From Pogonophryne albipinna (Eukaryota > Chordata > Actinopteri > Perciformes > Artedidraconidae), in NCBI GenBank assembly GCA_028583405.1, contig JAPTMU010000152.1, positions 124,001 to 188,000 on the forward strand: a stretch of 64,000 nucleotides of DNA. Direction: 5' to 3'. Every line of letters begins with the position of its first letter. Position 1 is the first letter of the stretch. A model generated the notes under the pieces. It did not search any database and was not told where the DNA came from. It saw only the letters and a program-made list of their open reading frames with translations. The position numbers and the translations under genes were made by a program. Below, one piece after another: positions 21,537-31,582 of the stretch.

Positions 21537-21897
21537 TGTAATATCACGATCTGTCTGTGTTGTGTTTTGTCTTGTCTTTTTATGTCTTTGGTTTCATGTT
21601 TTATTTTGAAAAGTCTTCACCCCCTGTCTTGCCTGTCGCTTTCTCCCCCTACCTGATTACCCGATTATGTTCACCTGGTGTCCCTGTGTTTTCTCCTCCC
21701 TCCTCACCTGTGTATTGTTTGTGTGATTAGTCTTGTGTGTATTTAATTTCTGGTTTTTCTGTCTGTCATTGTTGGTTCATTGTTTGTCTGTGACTGTGTT
21801 CACGGGGTAGTGTTCTGTGTGTCCGTGTTAACCTTGAAATAAAGGTATTTTCAGTGTAATCTGCATTTGGGTCCTGCCTGCTTCGCTCACCCCTTAC
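21537..21897 (+). repeat. LTR of the second Gypsy element
   Basis: Starts tgtaatatcacgat after the G-run and ends cgctcaccccttaca, giving TG...CA ends. It has a TATA-like gtgtgtatttaat near 21735 and AATAAA at about 21838. No matching 5' LTR is in the window. Confidence 0.7.
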
Positions 21898-22753
21898 AGG
21901 GTAAGACTGGTTTATAGTCTATGGCTATGATGAGCATAATGCTAAACGGGGGCAAATGTTAAAAGGGGACCCAATTATCCCAGTGGTGGCCGCCGGGGGC
22001 TAGATCCGGACGCCGGGACGCCGGCTGGAGCTAGCCCCCTGCGGCTCCGTTAGCTCCGGGCGGCGGAGTCGTTATAACTGGAGATCAAGGAATGCAGCGA
22101 AACGCTGACTTGGTTCGCCTGCAGCCCGCTGTAGTATTAGCTAAATCAATTAAGCTGAACATCGCCACAATTGTTCTGCTATGTTAAGTATCGGTACTTA
22201 TTTTATTAACGTGTGAATGACAAGCATTAAGAATAACAACAAATAGCAAATTCTCTTGCAGATTGTCTCGTTTGATTATGAATGTAACATTTATATAGTG
22301 GAACTACACTGTTTTATCAAAACCAAAGTGCCACGCAGTAACTTGGTATGCATGTATTTCATGTTAGCCTAGCTTCTTAGCTTGAGCTAGCTCTGGAACT
22401 TCCAGCACGGTGGCAGCAGGTCCCGCCTCGGCTCCGCCTCTTTGCCCTTATTTGGATCAGGCTGGAGCAGGCGGGAGTTAGACTCTGACGTCACTGTCGA
22501 GACGTCAGAGTCCTATGGAGCTAATTTCCTGCCATAACATAAGACATCTGAGCTCTCCTCTCCTGCTTAAAAGGTAAGATTGCACACTGCCACATTCACA
22601 CTTAGGTAGGGCACTTATAGACTCAATAACTTCTGTTAGGTAAATTAGTAGGTCTGAGTAATCTGTCGGAATAAATTATCAGCCCTCCCGACCCCAACAC
22701 TCTCGACACATACACTGATCCTTTTGATTGTCCATGTCTGATTGCCTTAAAGC
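21898..22753. repeat. Dispersed repeats, no gene
   Basis: The part at 22384-22505 (agctctggaacttccagc, cgcctcggctccgcctctttg) repeats at 61462-61585. The part at 22545-22690 (ctctcctctcctgctt, aaaggtaagattgcac, ttagtaggtctgagtaat) repeats at 45378-45430 and 45594-45665. I do not recognise the families. Confidence 0.6.
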
Positions 22754-22948
22754 TTTCACGATAGGGATGGGTATTGTTAAGGTTTTAACGGTACTACTAC
22801 TTTTATCGATACCGCTTATCGATCCAGTCTTTTATCGGTTCTTTTGGAGTAAAAAATAAGGCAAACAAATTGTGAACAAAACTAACATTGCTTTTTATTT
22901 AAATTAAATACATAATATTTCACATCAAAAGAAACAACAATGTTTTAA

Positions 22949-23726
22949 CAAATCGTATTGCCCCAAGCCTATTTTTCAGGTTTCAGGCTCGAAAATGACA
23001 TTCCCAGAACAAATGACCATATCTTCTAAAAGGGTTACATTAATAATCTTTTTTCTCAAAGTAATGATAAACCTGTGAGTTGGATGTAGAAAAGTCAGAA
23101 TCAATATAGATGTTTTTTATTTTAAAGAAAATTCAGATTGAATATAGTAAAAAAATGTAAATTATAGTGTCCGTCCAAATATTATTTTGTACTTATAGTG
23201 AAAACTACCCTTGGATGATGGGTTAGTAGACTAAAAGCTTTAGGAATCCAAAGTACAACATATAAGTACCCTGTATCAAGATTGATGCAAAACAAGTGAT
23301 ATTTGACCTTTTTAGAGAGGTTTAGCAAAACAAACTCCACCTCTGGGGTCATTTGGGTGGAAATGGGCGTTTTTGCCGTTTCTCTGGAACCCATTGGTCG
23401 ATTTTGATAATTGACATCTCTTTTGAACTGTTAGAGCCAATAGAATCTTACGCTCTGAAATCTGAAAACTAAGTAATAAGGGTTTTATGAGTGAGTTCTG
23501 TGCTAACGGCGTTAGCATTTTTTCGCTGAGGGCTAATTCAGAGGCTCAGCGTTAGTCTTGTGTTTTTTTTGCTAAAAATGGTTCATATCATCAGTTAGCT
23601 GAGTTTCTTCCCGTTACATGGATATGAAACATTCATTGTTTATTAAATATTAAGAAGCTCTCAGACGCTGTTTCCTGCAGGTGATGCGTTTTTCCGCCCA
23701 TCGGCGGGCGGATGGGGTTCAACAGG
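22949..23726. mobile_element. TTAA-flanked piggyBac-style MITE
   Basis: TTAA occurs at 22945-22948 and 23727-23730. The right end reads ggttcaacagg before TTAA. A second copy at 42357 begins TTAACCTGTTAGGCC and shares tttttcaggtctcaggctcgaaaatgac-type sequence. The left end here is diverged. No transposase frame. Confidence 0.55.
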
Positions 23727-23819
23727 TTAAATAATCTGATGACAGAATTGCAAACAGAATAGCTGAAACTTTAACAAAATAAATAACTCTAATCATTAAC
23801 CCATGTTTGTATAATTGAG

Positions 23820-24083
23820 TTAACTCCGTGTGTTGCTGCTAGCATACACAATACCTGACGTGGAAAAGTTACTCGTGGATGGGGTTACAGAGCTACTAGA
23901 AAGACAGTCGAAAACGGTGCATTTCTCCGTCTGAATGTGGTGCACTTTTGCTAAATGTTTCGACAAATTGCTCGTGTTACCGCCCTTACATGCTAAACTC
24001 TTATTGCACTTTTGGTAACGAGTATTGTCCACATCGAGACGGGTAAAGTTGAACCTCACCACGGAGGGCGTTCACTCCGCCAT
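23820..24083 (-). pseudogene. hAT transposase N-terminus with BED zinc finger, stop at codon 4
   Basis: The minus frame starts ATG at 24083 and meets TGA at codon 4, then continues with FNFTRLD, CNKSLACKGGNTSNL and KHLAKVH. The C-x2-C part is YQKCNKSLAC-like and the H-x4-H part is KHLAKVHH, which is a BED finger used by hAT transposases to bind DNA. It ends at 23820 without the catalytic domain. The inner hAT inserted 20 bp upstream of the start. Confidence 0.7.
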
Positions 24084-24273
24084 CTCCTCCGTGTATGTGT
24101 GTTAGTGATGTGTCGGTCGCGAACGAGCCGGCTCTTTTAAGTGAACGACGGGAGCCGGCTCACGCCCGCGAACGAGCCGGTTTTTGTTTTTTTGTTGTTA
24201 AGTAATACAAGACAGACATGATGTTCTCTGCGCTACAGCTGCTCCGTGCATGCATGCAGTGATATGTAATATC

Positions 24274-25281
24274 CAGAGTTGGGTGTAACGCGTTACAAAG
24301 TAACCCGTTACTGTAATAATATTACTTTTGTCGGTAACATAGTAGTATAACGCGCTACTTTTATAATTCAGTAATCACACTACAGTTACTAACATTGCCC
24401 CGACACGCGTTACTTCGTTACTTACTAAAATCAGTCATAATCATCACACTGACAGACAAGAGGGGTTTCCGCCGCAGGTTTACATGTACGTAATCTGCGC
24501 GACTTGTGCGTCCACATCTCCACGTGCAGTGCTGCATAAACATGGCTGAGTCAGCGATAACTTTCGAGGGGTGGAGGTATGCCCATTATTTTGAGTTTGT
24601 CTGAAGAATAGACAGGAATGTGACGGTGAGGTGCAAACTGTGTCCAGGCCAGAAGCTGTTATCCACTGCTGTAAACACCACGTCAAACCTCAACAAACAC
24701 CTGCAAAGAACACATGCTAAGGTGAAGCTAACGCACAGCTATTTGTTGTTTGTTTATATCATGGAGTCTGTTCTTCTTCTCTGTCTTCCGGTTGTTGCCT
24801 GTTTTGAATGACGAATACACACTACCGCCGCCTGCTGGTAAGGAGCGTTATTGCCACTCACGCATGCGCAGTTGGTACGTGCTCGGCTGATGTCTTGGCG
24901 GTGTGTTCCAGTGCGACACATGGCAAGACGCAGGAGAACACGCCGACGCAACAGCGTGAGCAGAGATATACTTCGCAAAATACAGATAGCAGGAGACAGA
25001 GGACAGCCATGGTCAGATAGGAAAACATTCAGGATCTGGCTCAGTCTTATGCGACAATGGAAACTGAACTAAAGAGAACCTTTGAAACTTTAGCAGTCTG
25101 CGTGATCTGCCTGTAGGGAGGGGCGGGCCGGCCCTGCAAGTAAAGTAACGAGTAAAGTAACGAGTAAAGTAACACATTACTTTATGTAGAGAGTAACGAA
25201 GTAGTGTAATATATTACTTTTTTTTAAAGTAATATGTAATATGTAATATATTACATTTTTTTAGTAATGACCCCATCTCTG
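24274..25281 (+). mobile_element. Third-level hAT-like element with perfect 8-bp duplication
   Basis: Ends cagagttggg and ccccatctctg. The target duplication gtaatatc is exact at 24266-24273 and 25282-25289. Both ends have runs of gtaacg and agtaac (cgcgttacaaagtaac at the left, aagtaacgagtaaag at the right). A BED-finger exon remnant lies inside. Confidence 0.88.
24542..24811 (+). pseudogene. hAT transposase N-terminal exon with BED finger, in-frame stop
   Basis: From ATG 24542 the frame reads MAESAITFEGWRYAHYFEF, hits TGA after FV, then continues RIDRNVTVRCKLCPG and SNLNKHLQRTHAK. The CxxC and HxxxxH pairs form a BED finger. A GT donor-like site (aaggtgaag) follows, as at the first intron of related transposases. 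The catalytic exon is missing, which makes the element dependent on another source of transposase. Confidence 0.7.
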
Positions 25282-25306
25282 GTAATATCCAAGGATTAGA
25301 GACTGT

Positions 25307-25968
25307 CCACTCCAAGTAGGGAATGAGTCCTTACCCCAAGTGAAGGAGTTCAAGTATCTCGGGGTCTTGTTCTCGAGTGAGGGAACAATGGAGCGTGAGA
25401 TGGGCCGGAGAATCGGAGCAGCGGGAGCGGTACTGCAGTCGCTTTACCGCACCGTTGTGACGAAAAGGGAGCTGAGCCAGAAGGCAAAGCTCTCTGTCTA
25501 CCGGGCCATTTTCGTTCCTACCCTCACCTATGGTCATGAAGGATGGGTCATGACCGAAAGAACGAGATCGCGGATACAAGCGGCCGAGATGGGTTTTCTC
25601 CGCAGGGTGGCTGGTGTCTCCCTTAGGGATAAGGTGAGAAGTTCGGTCATCAGGGAGGGACTCGGAGTTGAGCCGCTCCTCCTTCGCGTCGAAAGGAGCC
25701 AGTTGAGGTGGTTCGGGCACCTAGTTAGGATGCCACCTGGGCGCCTCCCTAGGGAGGTGTTCCAGGCACGTCCAGCTGGGAAGAGACCAAGGGGTAGACC
25801 TAGGACCAGGTGGAGGGATTATATCTCTTCGCTGGCCTGGGAGCGCCTTGGGATCCCCCAGTCAGAGCTGGTTGATGTCGCCAGGGAAAAGGAAGTTTGG
25901 GGCTCTCTGCTGGAACTGCTACCCCCGCGACCCGACCACGGATAAGCGGAAGAAGATGGATGGATGGA
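25307..25968 (+). mobile_element. Rex3/RTE-like LINE, 5' truncated
   Basis: The 3' end is a short run of tggatgga units, the tail style of the fish Rex3 group in the RTE clade. A 10-bp target duplication, tagagactgt, is at 25297-25306 and 25969-25978. The element is about 660 bp, inserted in the inner hAT 16 bp past the third-level element. Confidence 0.82.
25340..25945 (+). pseudogene. Rex3/RTE-like reverse transcriptase, C-terminal part
   Basis: A 201-residue open frame with FKYLGVLFSSEGTMERE, LTYGHEGWVMTE, LLRVERSQLRWFGHLVRM, GRPRTRWRDYISSLAWER and LLELLPPRPD. These are the thumb and C-terminal motifs of RTE-type LINE proteins. The endonuclease and the palm with YADD are absent because of 5' truncation during insertion. 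Open to its natural stop, so the copy is fairly young. Confidence 0.85.
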
Positions 25969-25978
25969 TAGAGACTGT

Positions 25979-26550
25979 TGGATGCTGCTGTTTTGAGCAT
26001 TGCAATACATTTATTTGTATTATGTTTTTTTATGATTAGAGACGGTTGGATGCTGCTGTAATTGCAATTATATAATAATATAATATTTATTTTCACTGTT
26101 ATTTATTTATGATTATCCTTAGGCTCAGCAAAGATTTGATGTCAGCTGTTGCTGTCTTTTTTTCTATAGTTAATACTGAAATAGAGCCCTGCTGTTTTGT
26201 CAAGGCCTTTTCTTTAAATATAATTGTAAAATGTCGATACAGTAGCCCCTTTTTTGAAATGTCTATGCTTAAGTTTGTATAGGTGTTGCTATCTGCTTTG
26301 TGTAGCGTGGTTCTACAAGCAAGTCAGTGCATTCATTGGGTGGTATCAGAGAGTTACAAGGGTCTGTAAATGCATTGAAAACATTTGGCCACAGCAAATC
26401 ATTTATATTAAACATGTCATTTTTACTTTTGAATACTTCAGTACACAAGATGTATTGAATAATTTAAGTGATATATGTGTACACATATAAATCATTAGTC
26501 AAAACAGGGCTACATTTGATTTAATTATAAAAGGTATAATATGTGGTAAA
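25979..26550. other. Interior of the inner hAT, no gene
   Basis: AT-rich. The phrase gattagagac, then gttggatgctgctg, occurs twice (25969-25993 and 26036-26060), a short local duplication. Confidence 0.5.
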
Positions 26551-26901
26551 ATTAAGAGCCGTTTGGGAGCCGAAAGAGCCGGCTCTGCTTGGTGAGCCGA
26601 GCCAAATGATCCGGCTCACCAAGAAGAGCCGGAATTCCCATCACTATTGTGTGTGTAAACTGCCCCGCCCCCTCGCAAGCAGGCGGGGGAGAGAGATCTC
26701 TCGTCTGGATTGGAAAGATCGAAAATACAAAAAATAATCGTCTTTTTGCATATTAGAAACGGAGTTGGCGACACTAAAACTGCAATATAATGTTTGTGTA
26801 GCAATAATACATATTTTTTATATAACTGTACCACAGTCTTTAATAATTCAGCCCCGGGGCCCGTTTAATACCGGGGCTCGTTACCCATCCCTATTTCGCG
26901 A

Positions 26902-27178
26902 CTGCACATTTTTTTTGTTGCGAGAGTGATATCATATTGACAACATTGTGTATTTGAGTTTGCTTGACTGGTCGATTTTTTTTCTTGTTTACTGTAAGTA
27001 TTATCCCATATTTTATCCTAAATCTGGATTATTATTTTTTTCATTACAGTATCAGCAGAAAAAAAACAGGCATTGCAAATAATTAGAAATTAAAATAGTA
27101 GAAACTTAACAATTATATAGGTGGCATGTGTTTAATTGTATAAATAATGTGTTACTGTGGAGTCTATTTTTATATAAC
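26902..27178. other. No gene seen
   Basis: AT-rich spacer between two hAT insertions. Confidence 0.4.
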
Positions 27179-27186
27179 ATTAGAAA

Positions 27187-27999
27187 TAGAGATGTCCCGA
27201 TCCGAACACGTGATCGGGGATCAGAGCCGATCACGTGATTTTCAAAAGATCGGAATCAGGAGAAATAAATCAGGGATCGGGATTTATTTTTTATTTATTT
27301 TTATAAAATATTTTTATAATTTTATTTAATGTTACAAAACAAAAATGACCATGTTCACGTCTTAAAGTCATCCTGAGGCCTTAGTTTTGGTTTAAAATGA
27401 CACAACATCATGTATGTGTTGCTTCTTTTGGGCTTGTTTTCATAGACCTGGTTGCTTATTTCTCTCAAATCTGGCAACAGAGGGCGCAGTGTCTTATAGT
27501 AGCAGTAAGTTAACAAGAGGCTACGTTCAGCTGGTGACTCGGGAGTCGGGACAGAGAAAATGTCAGGAGTTTGGAAGTATTATAAAATTGAAAGCGAAGG
27601 CAGTGTAACAGCCAGATGCAATGTTTGCAAGGCGGAGGTTCCGCGTGGTGGAAATAACAGAGCTACGTTCAACACGACCAATCTAATACGCCACCTGAGA
27701 AACAAACACCAACAACAACACGACGAGTACACAGCGGCCACTCAGGTAACGGCACTGAAACAACCGACACTTTCAGAGACTTTTAAAAGGAAAGAGAAAC
27801 TGCCCCAGAACAGTGAAAAGGCCAAAAACATAACAGCCAAGATAGCTGAATTCATCGCGTTGGATGACCAGCCGTTATGTTACCTTTTTTTTCTCATAAT
27901 GCATTGCATAAAGATCGGATCGGGAAAAATCGGTATCGGCAGATTGTCAAAATCAAATGATCGGATCGGGAGCAAAAAAAGGTGATCGGGACATCCCTA
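27187..27999 (+). mobile_element. Short hAT element with exact 8-bp duplication
   Basis: Ends tagagatgtcccgatc and gatcgggacatccct(a). The target duplication attagaaa is exact at 27179-27186 and 28000-28007. Many gatcgg motifs near both ends. It keeps only the BED-finger exon. Confidence 0.92.
27560..27985 (+). CDS. hAT transposase N-terminal fragment with BED finger
   Basis: A 141-residue open frame starting MSGVWKYYKIE. A BED zinc finger occupies residues about 15-52 (ARCNVCK, then NTTNLIRHLRNKH), a DNA-binding fold of hAT transposases and ZBED proteins. It continues through a linker (TLSETFKRKEKL) to KITAKIAEFIALDDQPL-like sequence, the start of the catalytic region, and then runs into the 3' end of the element. 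The DDE core and dimerisation domain are missing. If expressed, it would make a DNA-binding protein without catalysis; expression is unknown. Confidence 0.8.
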   Translation: MSGVWKYYKIESEGSVTARCNVCKAEVPRGGNNRATFNTTNLIRHLRNKHQQQHDEYTAATQVTALKQPTLSETFKRKEKLPQNSEKAKNITAKIAEFIALDDQPLCYLFFLIMHCIKIGSGKIGIGRLSKSNDRIGSKKR

Positions 28000-28007
28000 A
28001 TTAGAAA

Positions 28008-28715
28008 TACTGATTCTTATTATTACATTATAAGCTTATTGTACTCATTTTATGTTGATATGACTTTGGAATAAATAGACAAAATCACCAATCCCAAGGT
28101 TTGATGGATTGGATAGGAAACGAAGGGAATAGTCATATGAGAGTTTTTAGCTTGCAATACTAATGTAGCAATGCCAGGTGCAGACGCTGCAGAGACAATG
28201 AATTATTGAGGCTCTGGCCTTGGTCGTGTGTGGCTCCGCTTAACTAGGAATCAGTGTAAATGGAGGATTCCACTATCTGTCTGCAAAGCAGCTTTAGCGA
28301 AAACAAATTATTAGGATAGCGGATAGAGTAGGGAGGGACTTCGCCGGCCGGCCGGCTGAATGCTGATTGGAAGGTCGTGTTGCCAAGAGACTTAGTCTAA
28401 GTCTGCGCACCAACGAGAGAGAGCCAAAGTCTAAACCAAGGTTACTCTCCATCTAGTCTCAACCAATCATAAATGTACGGGCAACGCCCTGTGTAATTAA
28501 ATTGTATTGTCACGCGAGGTTCGGGGCTCTTTCCGGAAATTGACTGACAGATTATAGCTCTGCTGCCTGTGATTTCTGTGACCGGACGGAGTCCTTGGCC
28601 AAGTGAATATATATATGTTGCTCTCTTATAATAAATAGTTAAACTTAGAAGTTGTTTGTCTTTCCTGGAATTTTTAATACAACATTACATTTTCGTGTGA
28701 AAATAAGGGATACAA
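28008..28715. other. No gene; unassigned
   Basis: No frame of note. There is an AATAAA-like signal in cttataataaatag at about 28625 followed by a short T-rich part, as in an LTR or processed end, but I cannot define edges. Confidence 0.3.
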
Positions 28716-29080
28716 AATCCCATCAGCAAAAACACGTGGGTTTGCTATCCTGGCTCCAAAATGGTGGAATGAGCTCCCCATTGACATCAGGACAGTAGAT
28801 AGCTTACACACCTTCCGGCGCAGACTGAAAACTCATCTCTTTCGACGCCACTTCGAGCAATAGAACTATTAACAAAGCACTTATATACTAATAAAGGGCT
28901 GGCTTATCTAAAGCCAGTTGAGTAGCACTTGAAATGTTTTTGCTCTATGAAGCCTGATGTACTTATATGATTCTGTTTTCTTCAAGTTTCTATTTTGTTG
29001 GTCGAACGCACTTATTGTAAGTCGCTTTGGATAAAAGCGTCAGCTAAATGCAATGTAATTGTAATTGTAAAATATGTGAT
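28716..29080 (+). mobile_element. L2-like LINE 3' end
   Basis: The plus frame ends with GFAILAPKWWNELPIDIR and TFRRRLKTHLFRRHF then a stop at 28861, the usual C-terminus of fish CR1/L2-side LINEs. The 3' UTR has ttgtaagtcgctttggataa and agcgtcagctaaatgcaatg, a tail very common in teleost L2 LINEs, ending in (aattgt)n-like repeats. It is 5' truncated. Confidence 0.8.
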
Positions 29081-29084
29081 TAAA

Positions 29085-29410
29085 TGCTATTCAGCAAACA
29101 CAACGGCGGAGCTGCAAACGTTATTGAAGTAACAACTTCTACTGTTAGTCCAGGAAACATACTGTGTGAACCAAGGCCTAAACAGAGACCAAAGGTTACC
29201 CAGTTAGCTGTTTATGTGTTTTTGTGAAGGAAGCGCCACCTCATGGTAAAACCCTGCAATCTAACAAATGGGCGGGTCTACAGTGTAATCTAGCAACGCC
29301 CTCTCAGGAAACAAGGGGAGGGGTGTAGATCACCAGCCAATGGGATTTGTTGGGTTTCCGGCTGGAATTCGGCAGGTCGAGGGGCAAACGGATGGCTACA
29401 TCTGTAAATG
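29085..29410 (+). repeat. Dispersed repeat, opposite orientation to 47424-47690
   Basis: The part with gattaaatgctattcagcaaac, gcgccacctcatgg and gcaacgccctctcagg matches the reverse complement of 47480-47690. It ends in ctacatctgta, an end shared with 47424, 52648 and 56160. Confidence 0.65.
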
Positions 29411-29852
29411 TGTGTTTGTGCTATGCATTATTACAGTGAAGCAATGAAGTCTTAACAATGCTGTCACAGAGAGCAGCTGTGATGAAGCACGGTGTGATGT
29501 GCGCTACACCGGCATATGCTCGTACGGTAGTGTCCTTGCTGCCCTTCATACCCTTCCCGACACCTACATCAAGTAAGTGCACAACATACAGTATGTCATG
29601 CATTAGGAGTGCTGTGTGGTAGTGATGCTTCTCAATGATGTCCAGGGGTCTACAGTCAGTGTAATACATGTAACGTGTTAAGGTTTCTAGATTAATAGCA
29701 AGCATTAATGGGTTAACGTTGACTGTCCTAATAATACTATAAATGATGTGTCTTGCTTATTGATCGCATTAGCTCCATGCAAAAACAAACGTAAAAAAGA
29801 ATCACATCAAACCCTTTTTAGAAGGGTAAAATAAAACATAAAAGTAAATGTG
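29411..29852. other. No gene seen
   Basis: A 94-residue minus frame at 29421-29705 resembles nothing known to me and is likely chance. Nothing continues the LRFN exon here. Confidence 0.4.
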
Positions 29853-29873
29853 TTAAGAGACGTGAACTCTGAC

Positions 29874-30153
29874 CAGGCTGGACATGTTGGCGAAGTCGCG
29901 GTGCCTCAGCGTTGTGATGAAGTTGTCCATCAGCCTGAGCTCCGCAGTCTGCCGGTCAATGTTGGGTGGTACAAATAGGAGGCCCGTCTTGGCACACAGC
30001 ACCGTGTAGGACGGCATCAGGTTCTGGCAGGTGCAGCGTTTCGGACACAGCATGGAAGACAAGGAGGAGTTGACGGAGGACAGGAGGACAAGGAGGAGGG
30101 GGAAGAGGAAAGGGCTCCGATGCGAGGAGACGGTATCCATGTCTTCTTTGCTG
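29874..30153 (-). CDS. LRFN/SALM-family first coding exon (partial, lrfn1-like)
   Basis: LRFN proteins are single-pass synaptic adhesion molecules with leucine-rich repeats, an Ig domain and a fibronectin III domain. On the minus strand, a pyrimidine tract and AG acceptor at 30154-30155 precede a 13-nt leader and ATG at 30140. Residues 10-30 form a signal peptide ([11 protein letters not shown]). The LRR N-terminal cap follows, with C32, C36, C38 and C49 ([10 protein letters not shown], then [14 protein letters not shown]), and the first repeat LRLMDNFIT plus DFANMSSL up to residue 89. This text is family-specific and closest, from memory, to LRFN1. After residue 89 the genome reads GTCAGA, a weak donor, then a stop within seven codons. 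LRFN genes usually keep all repeats in one large exon, so this is either a split exon or a broken gene. No other LRFN piece is seen. Confidence 0.65.
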
Positions 30154-30175
30154 CTGCAACAAAGAAAGAAAAGCG
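30154..30175 (-). promoter_or_regulatory. Splice acceptor of the LRFN exon
   Basis: Minus strand: TTTTCTTTCTTTGTTGCAG, a strong pyrimidine tract and AG just before the exon. It implies an upstream untranslated exon. Confidence 0.55.
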
Positions 30176-30401
30176 CTGTGAGTATATCCAGTTCAACAGT
30201 GTAGTACTTCGCCCAAATCAATAATACTTTATTTTAAGGTCCCATGTTTTGACCATTTCTACTGATCATAATTCTATTGTTGAGGTCTACTAGAATAGAT
30301 TTACTTTGTTCAATGTTCCAAAATCACTCTCTGTCCTACACACCTTGTTGGAGCTCCTGCCCCCCCCCCCTCCCTATAGAGTGGTGCAGTGACGCGTCCT
30401 A

Positions 30402-30596
30402 AAACCCGGAAGTAAGCTGTGCATGGGTTCCCTTGACAGAAAAGCAATGGGATTTCTCCATAAGATTTTAGAAAATAGCTCGAAATAAGGTCTGTGGAAA
30501 ACAAACCTGTTAGATAAAATCCACATGTCTACCCTACTTTTATAATTTTATAATCATAAATCTATCGATTAGATTTTAGAGCTTACTTCCGGGTTT
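30402..30596. repeat. MITE-like unit with 17-bp perfect inverted ends
   Basis: aaacccggaagtaagct at 30402-30418 is the exact reverse complement of agcttacttccgggttt at 30580-30596. The interior is AT-rich and without frame. Confidence 0.6.
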
Positions 30597-30738
30597 AGTG
30601 GAGCCTGGCAGCGGCGAAACCGCACCTATGCGCCACTAATTACGGTGCATAGGTGCGCCACATTTTCGGCTCCCTCCGCAAGATGAGGCCCCACGCAGCA
30701 TGCGTGATCGGCCTGTAGGAGGGACGGCCCTGGTTAGG

Positions 30739-31377
30739 CTATATATGCGCACGGACCCCCGCAGGACAGGCTCTCGCTGCCTGCTCGTAGGCGTGTGCAA
30801 TGCCTCCGCAAAGCCAGCCTGCCAGGCGTTTTTTGGACAGAGCTTTTCCAGTCACCCCGCCCCCGAAGCACACAAACCACTGTTCAGTGCGTCTCAGGGT
30901 AGATGTGCGCTCTACATAACATGCTAAAGCGCGCACCGGGCAGAGGAGGTGTAATTGAGCTTCCCTGGCCCCACCATGGGGTGGAAGACTAAATCCCCCC
31001 AACTGAATAGCCCTCGACCTGAACGCAGTCCTTAGGCTCTTGGGCACAAAGGAGGGGTTCGGTCTGAGTGTCGCCCCGCTCCGGTCACCCCGAATCAGTA
31101 AACAGCTCGGGTGCACCGACACAGCGGTTAACTCGGACACTCTTTTGGCTGACGTTAAGGCAAGTAGCAGTGCTCTCAGGGAGGAGAGCTCTAGAGGCTC
31201 AAATGGCTCTGTGACCAGAGCCTCGTGCACCAGCGGCAGGTCCCACTGTGGGGTGGAGGCGCGCACTACTGGGCGCAGCCTCCTGACCCCCTGTAAAAAC
31301 CGCAACATTAGTGGTTGAGAAAAGGCTGACCTGCCGTTGAATCCCTCATGACAGGACGAGATGGCTGCTGCATACAC
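30739..31377 (-). pseudogene. DIRS tyrosine recombinase, C-terminally cut
   Basis: A 212-residue frame of the lambda-integrase type. It has TSAKRVSELTAVSV, which holds the first catalytic Arg region, then LRTAFRSRAIQL and LSKKRLAGWLCGGIAHAYEQ. It breaks off at GVRAH, just at the H-x2-R catalytic box, where foreign sequence (tatatatagcc) begins. The second Arg and the Tyr nucleophile are missing, so it cannot recombine. Confidence 0.8.
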
Positions 31378-31582
31378 TTTACAGTAGAATGAGCAAGTCC
31401 TCTGTCCACCAATATCTGTAAAAAGGACAAATTAGAGCCCAACTCACAATATAGGGGCTCTATTTTCCGCTCCTCACACCATCACTGGAATCCTAGCCAC
31501 TTCGGCCTGTAACAGGCTGTGGTGGATCCTGCTCTAGCTGCCTGGATAGACTGAATAACGCTGTCAGACAATCCACCCTGTC

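Larger units (their letters stand above)
24103..26646. mobile_element. Inner hAT element
   Basis: Ends tagtgatg and catcacta. Flanks are atgtgtgt (24095-24102) and ttgtgtgt (26647-26654), 7 of 8 equal. Inner ends are packed with gagccggctc motifs (24126-24180 and 26555-26632). Minus its two insertions it is about 0.87 kb and has no reading frame, so it is non-autonomous. Confidence 0.82.
22762..26893 (-). mobile_element. Outer hAT element of a nested series
   Basis: Ends tagggatggg and cccatcccta. Flanking 8-mers are tttcacga (22754-22761) and tttcgcga (26894-26901), 7 of 8 equal. Subterminal sequence has ttatcgat and taccgg motifs. A BED-finger exon lies on the minus strand at 23820-24083. 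A TTAA-flanked element and a second hAT are inserted in it. Confidence 0.8.

Noticed and set aside
29421..29705. Continuation of the LRFN gene
   Set aside because: The 94-residue frame has no leucine-rich repeat pattern and no splice acceptor in the right place.
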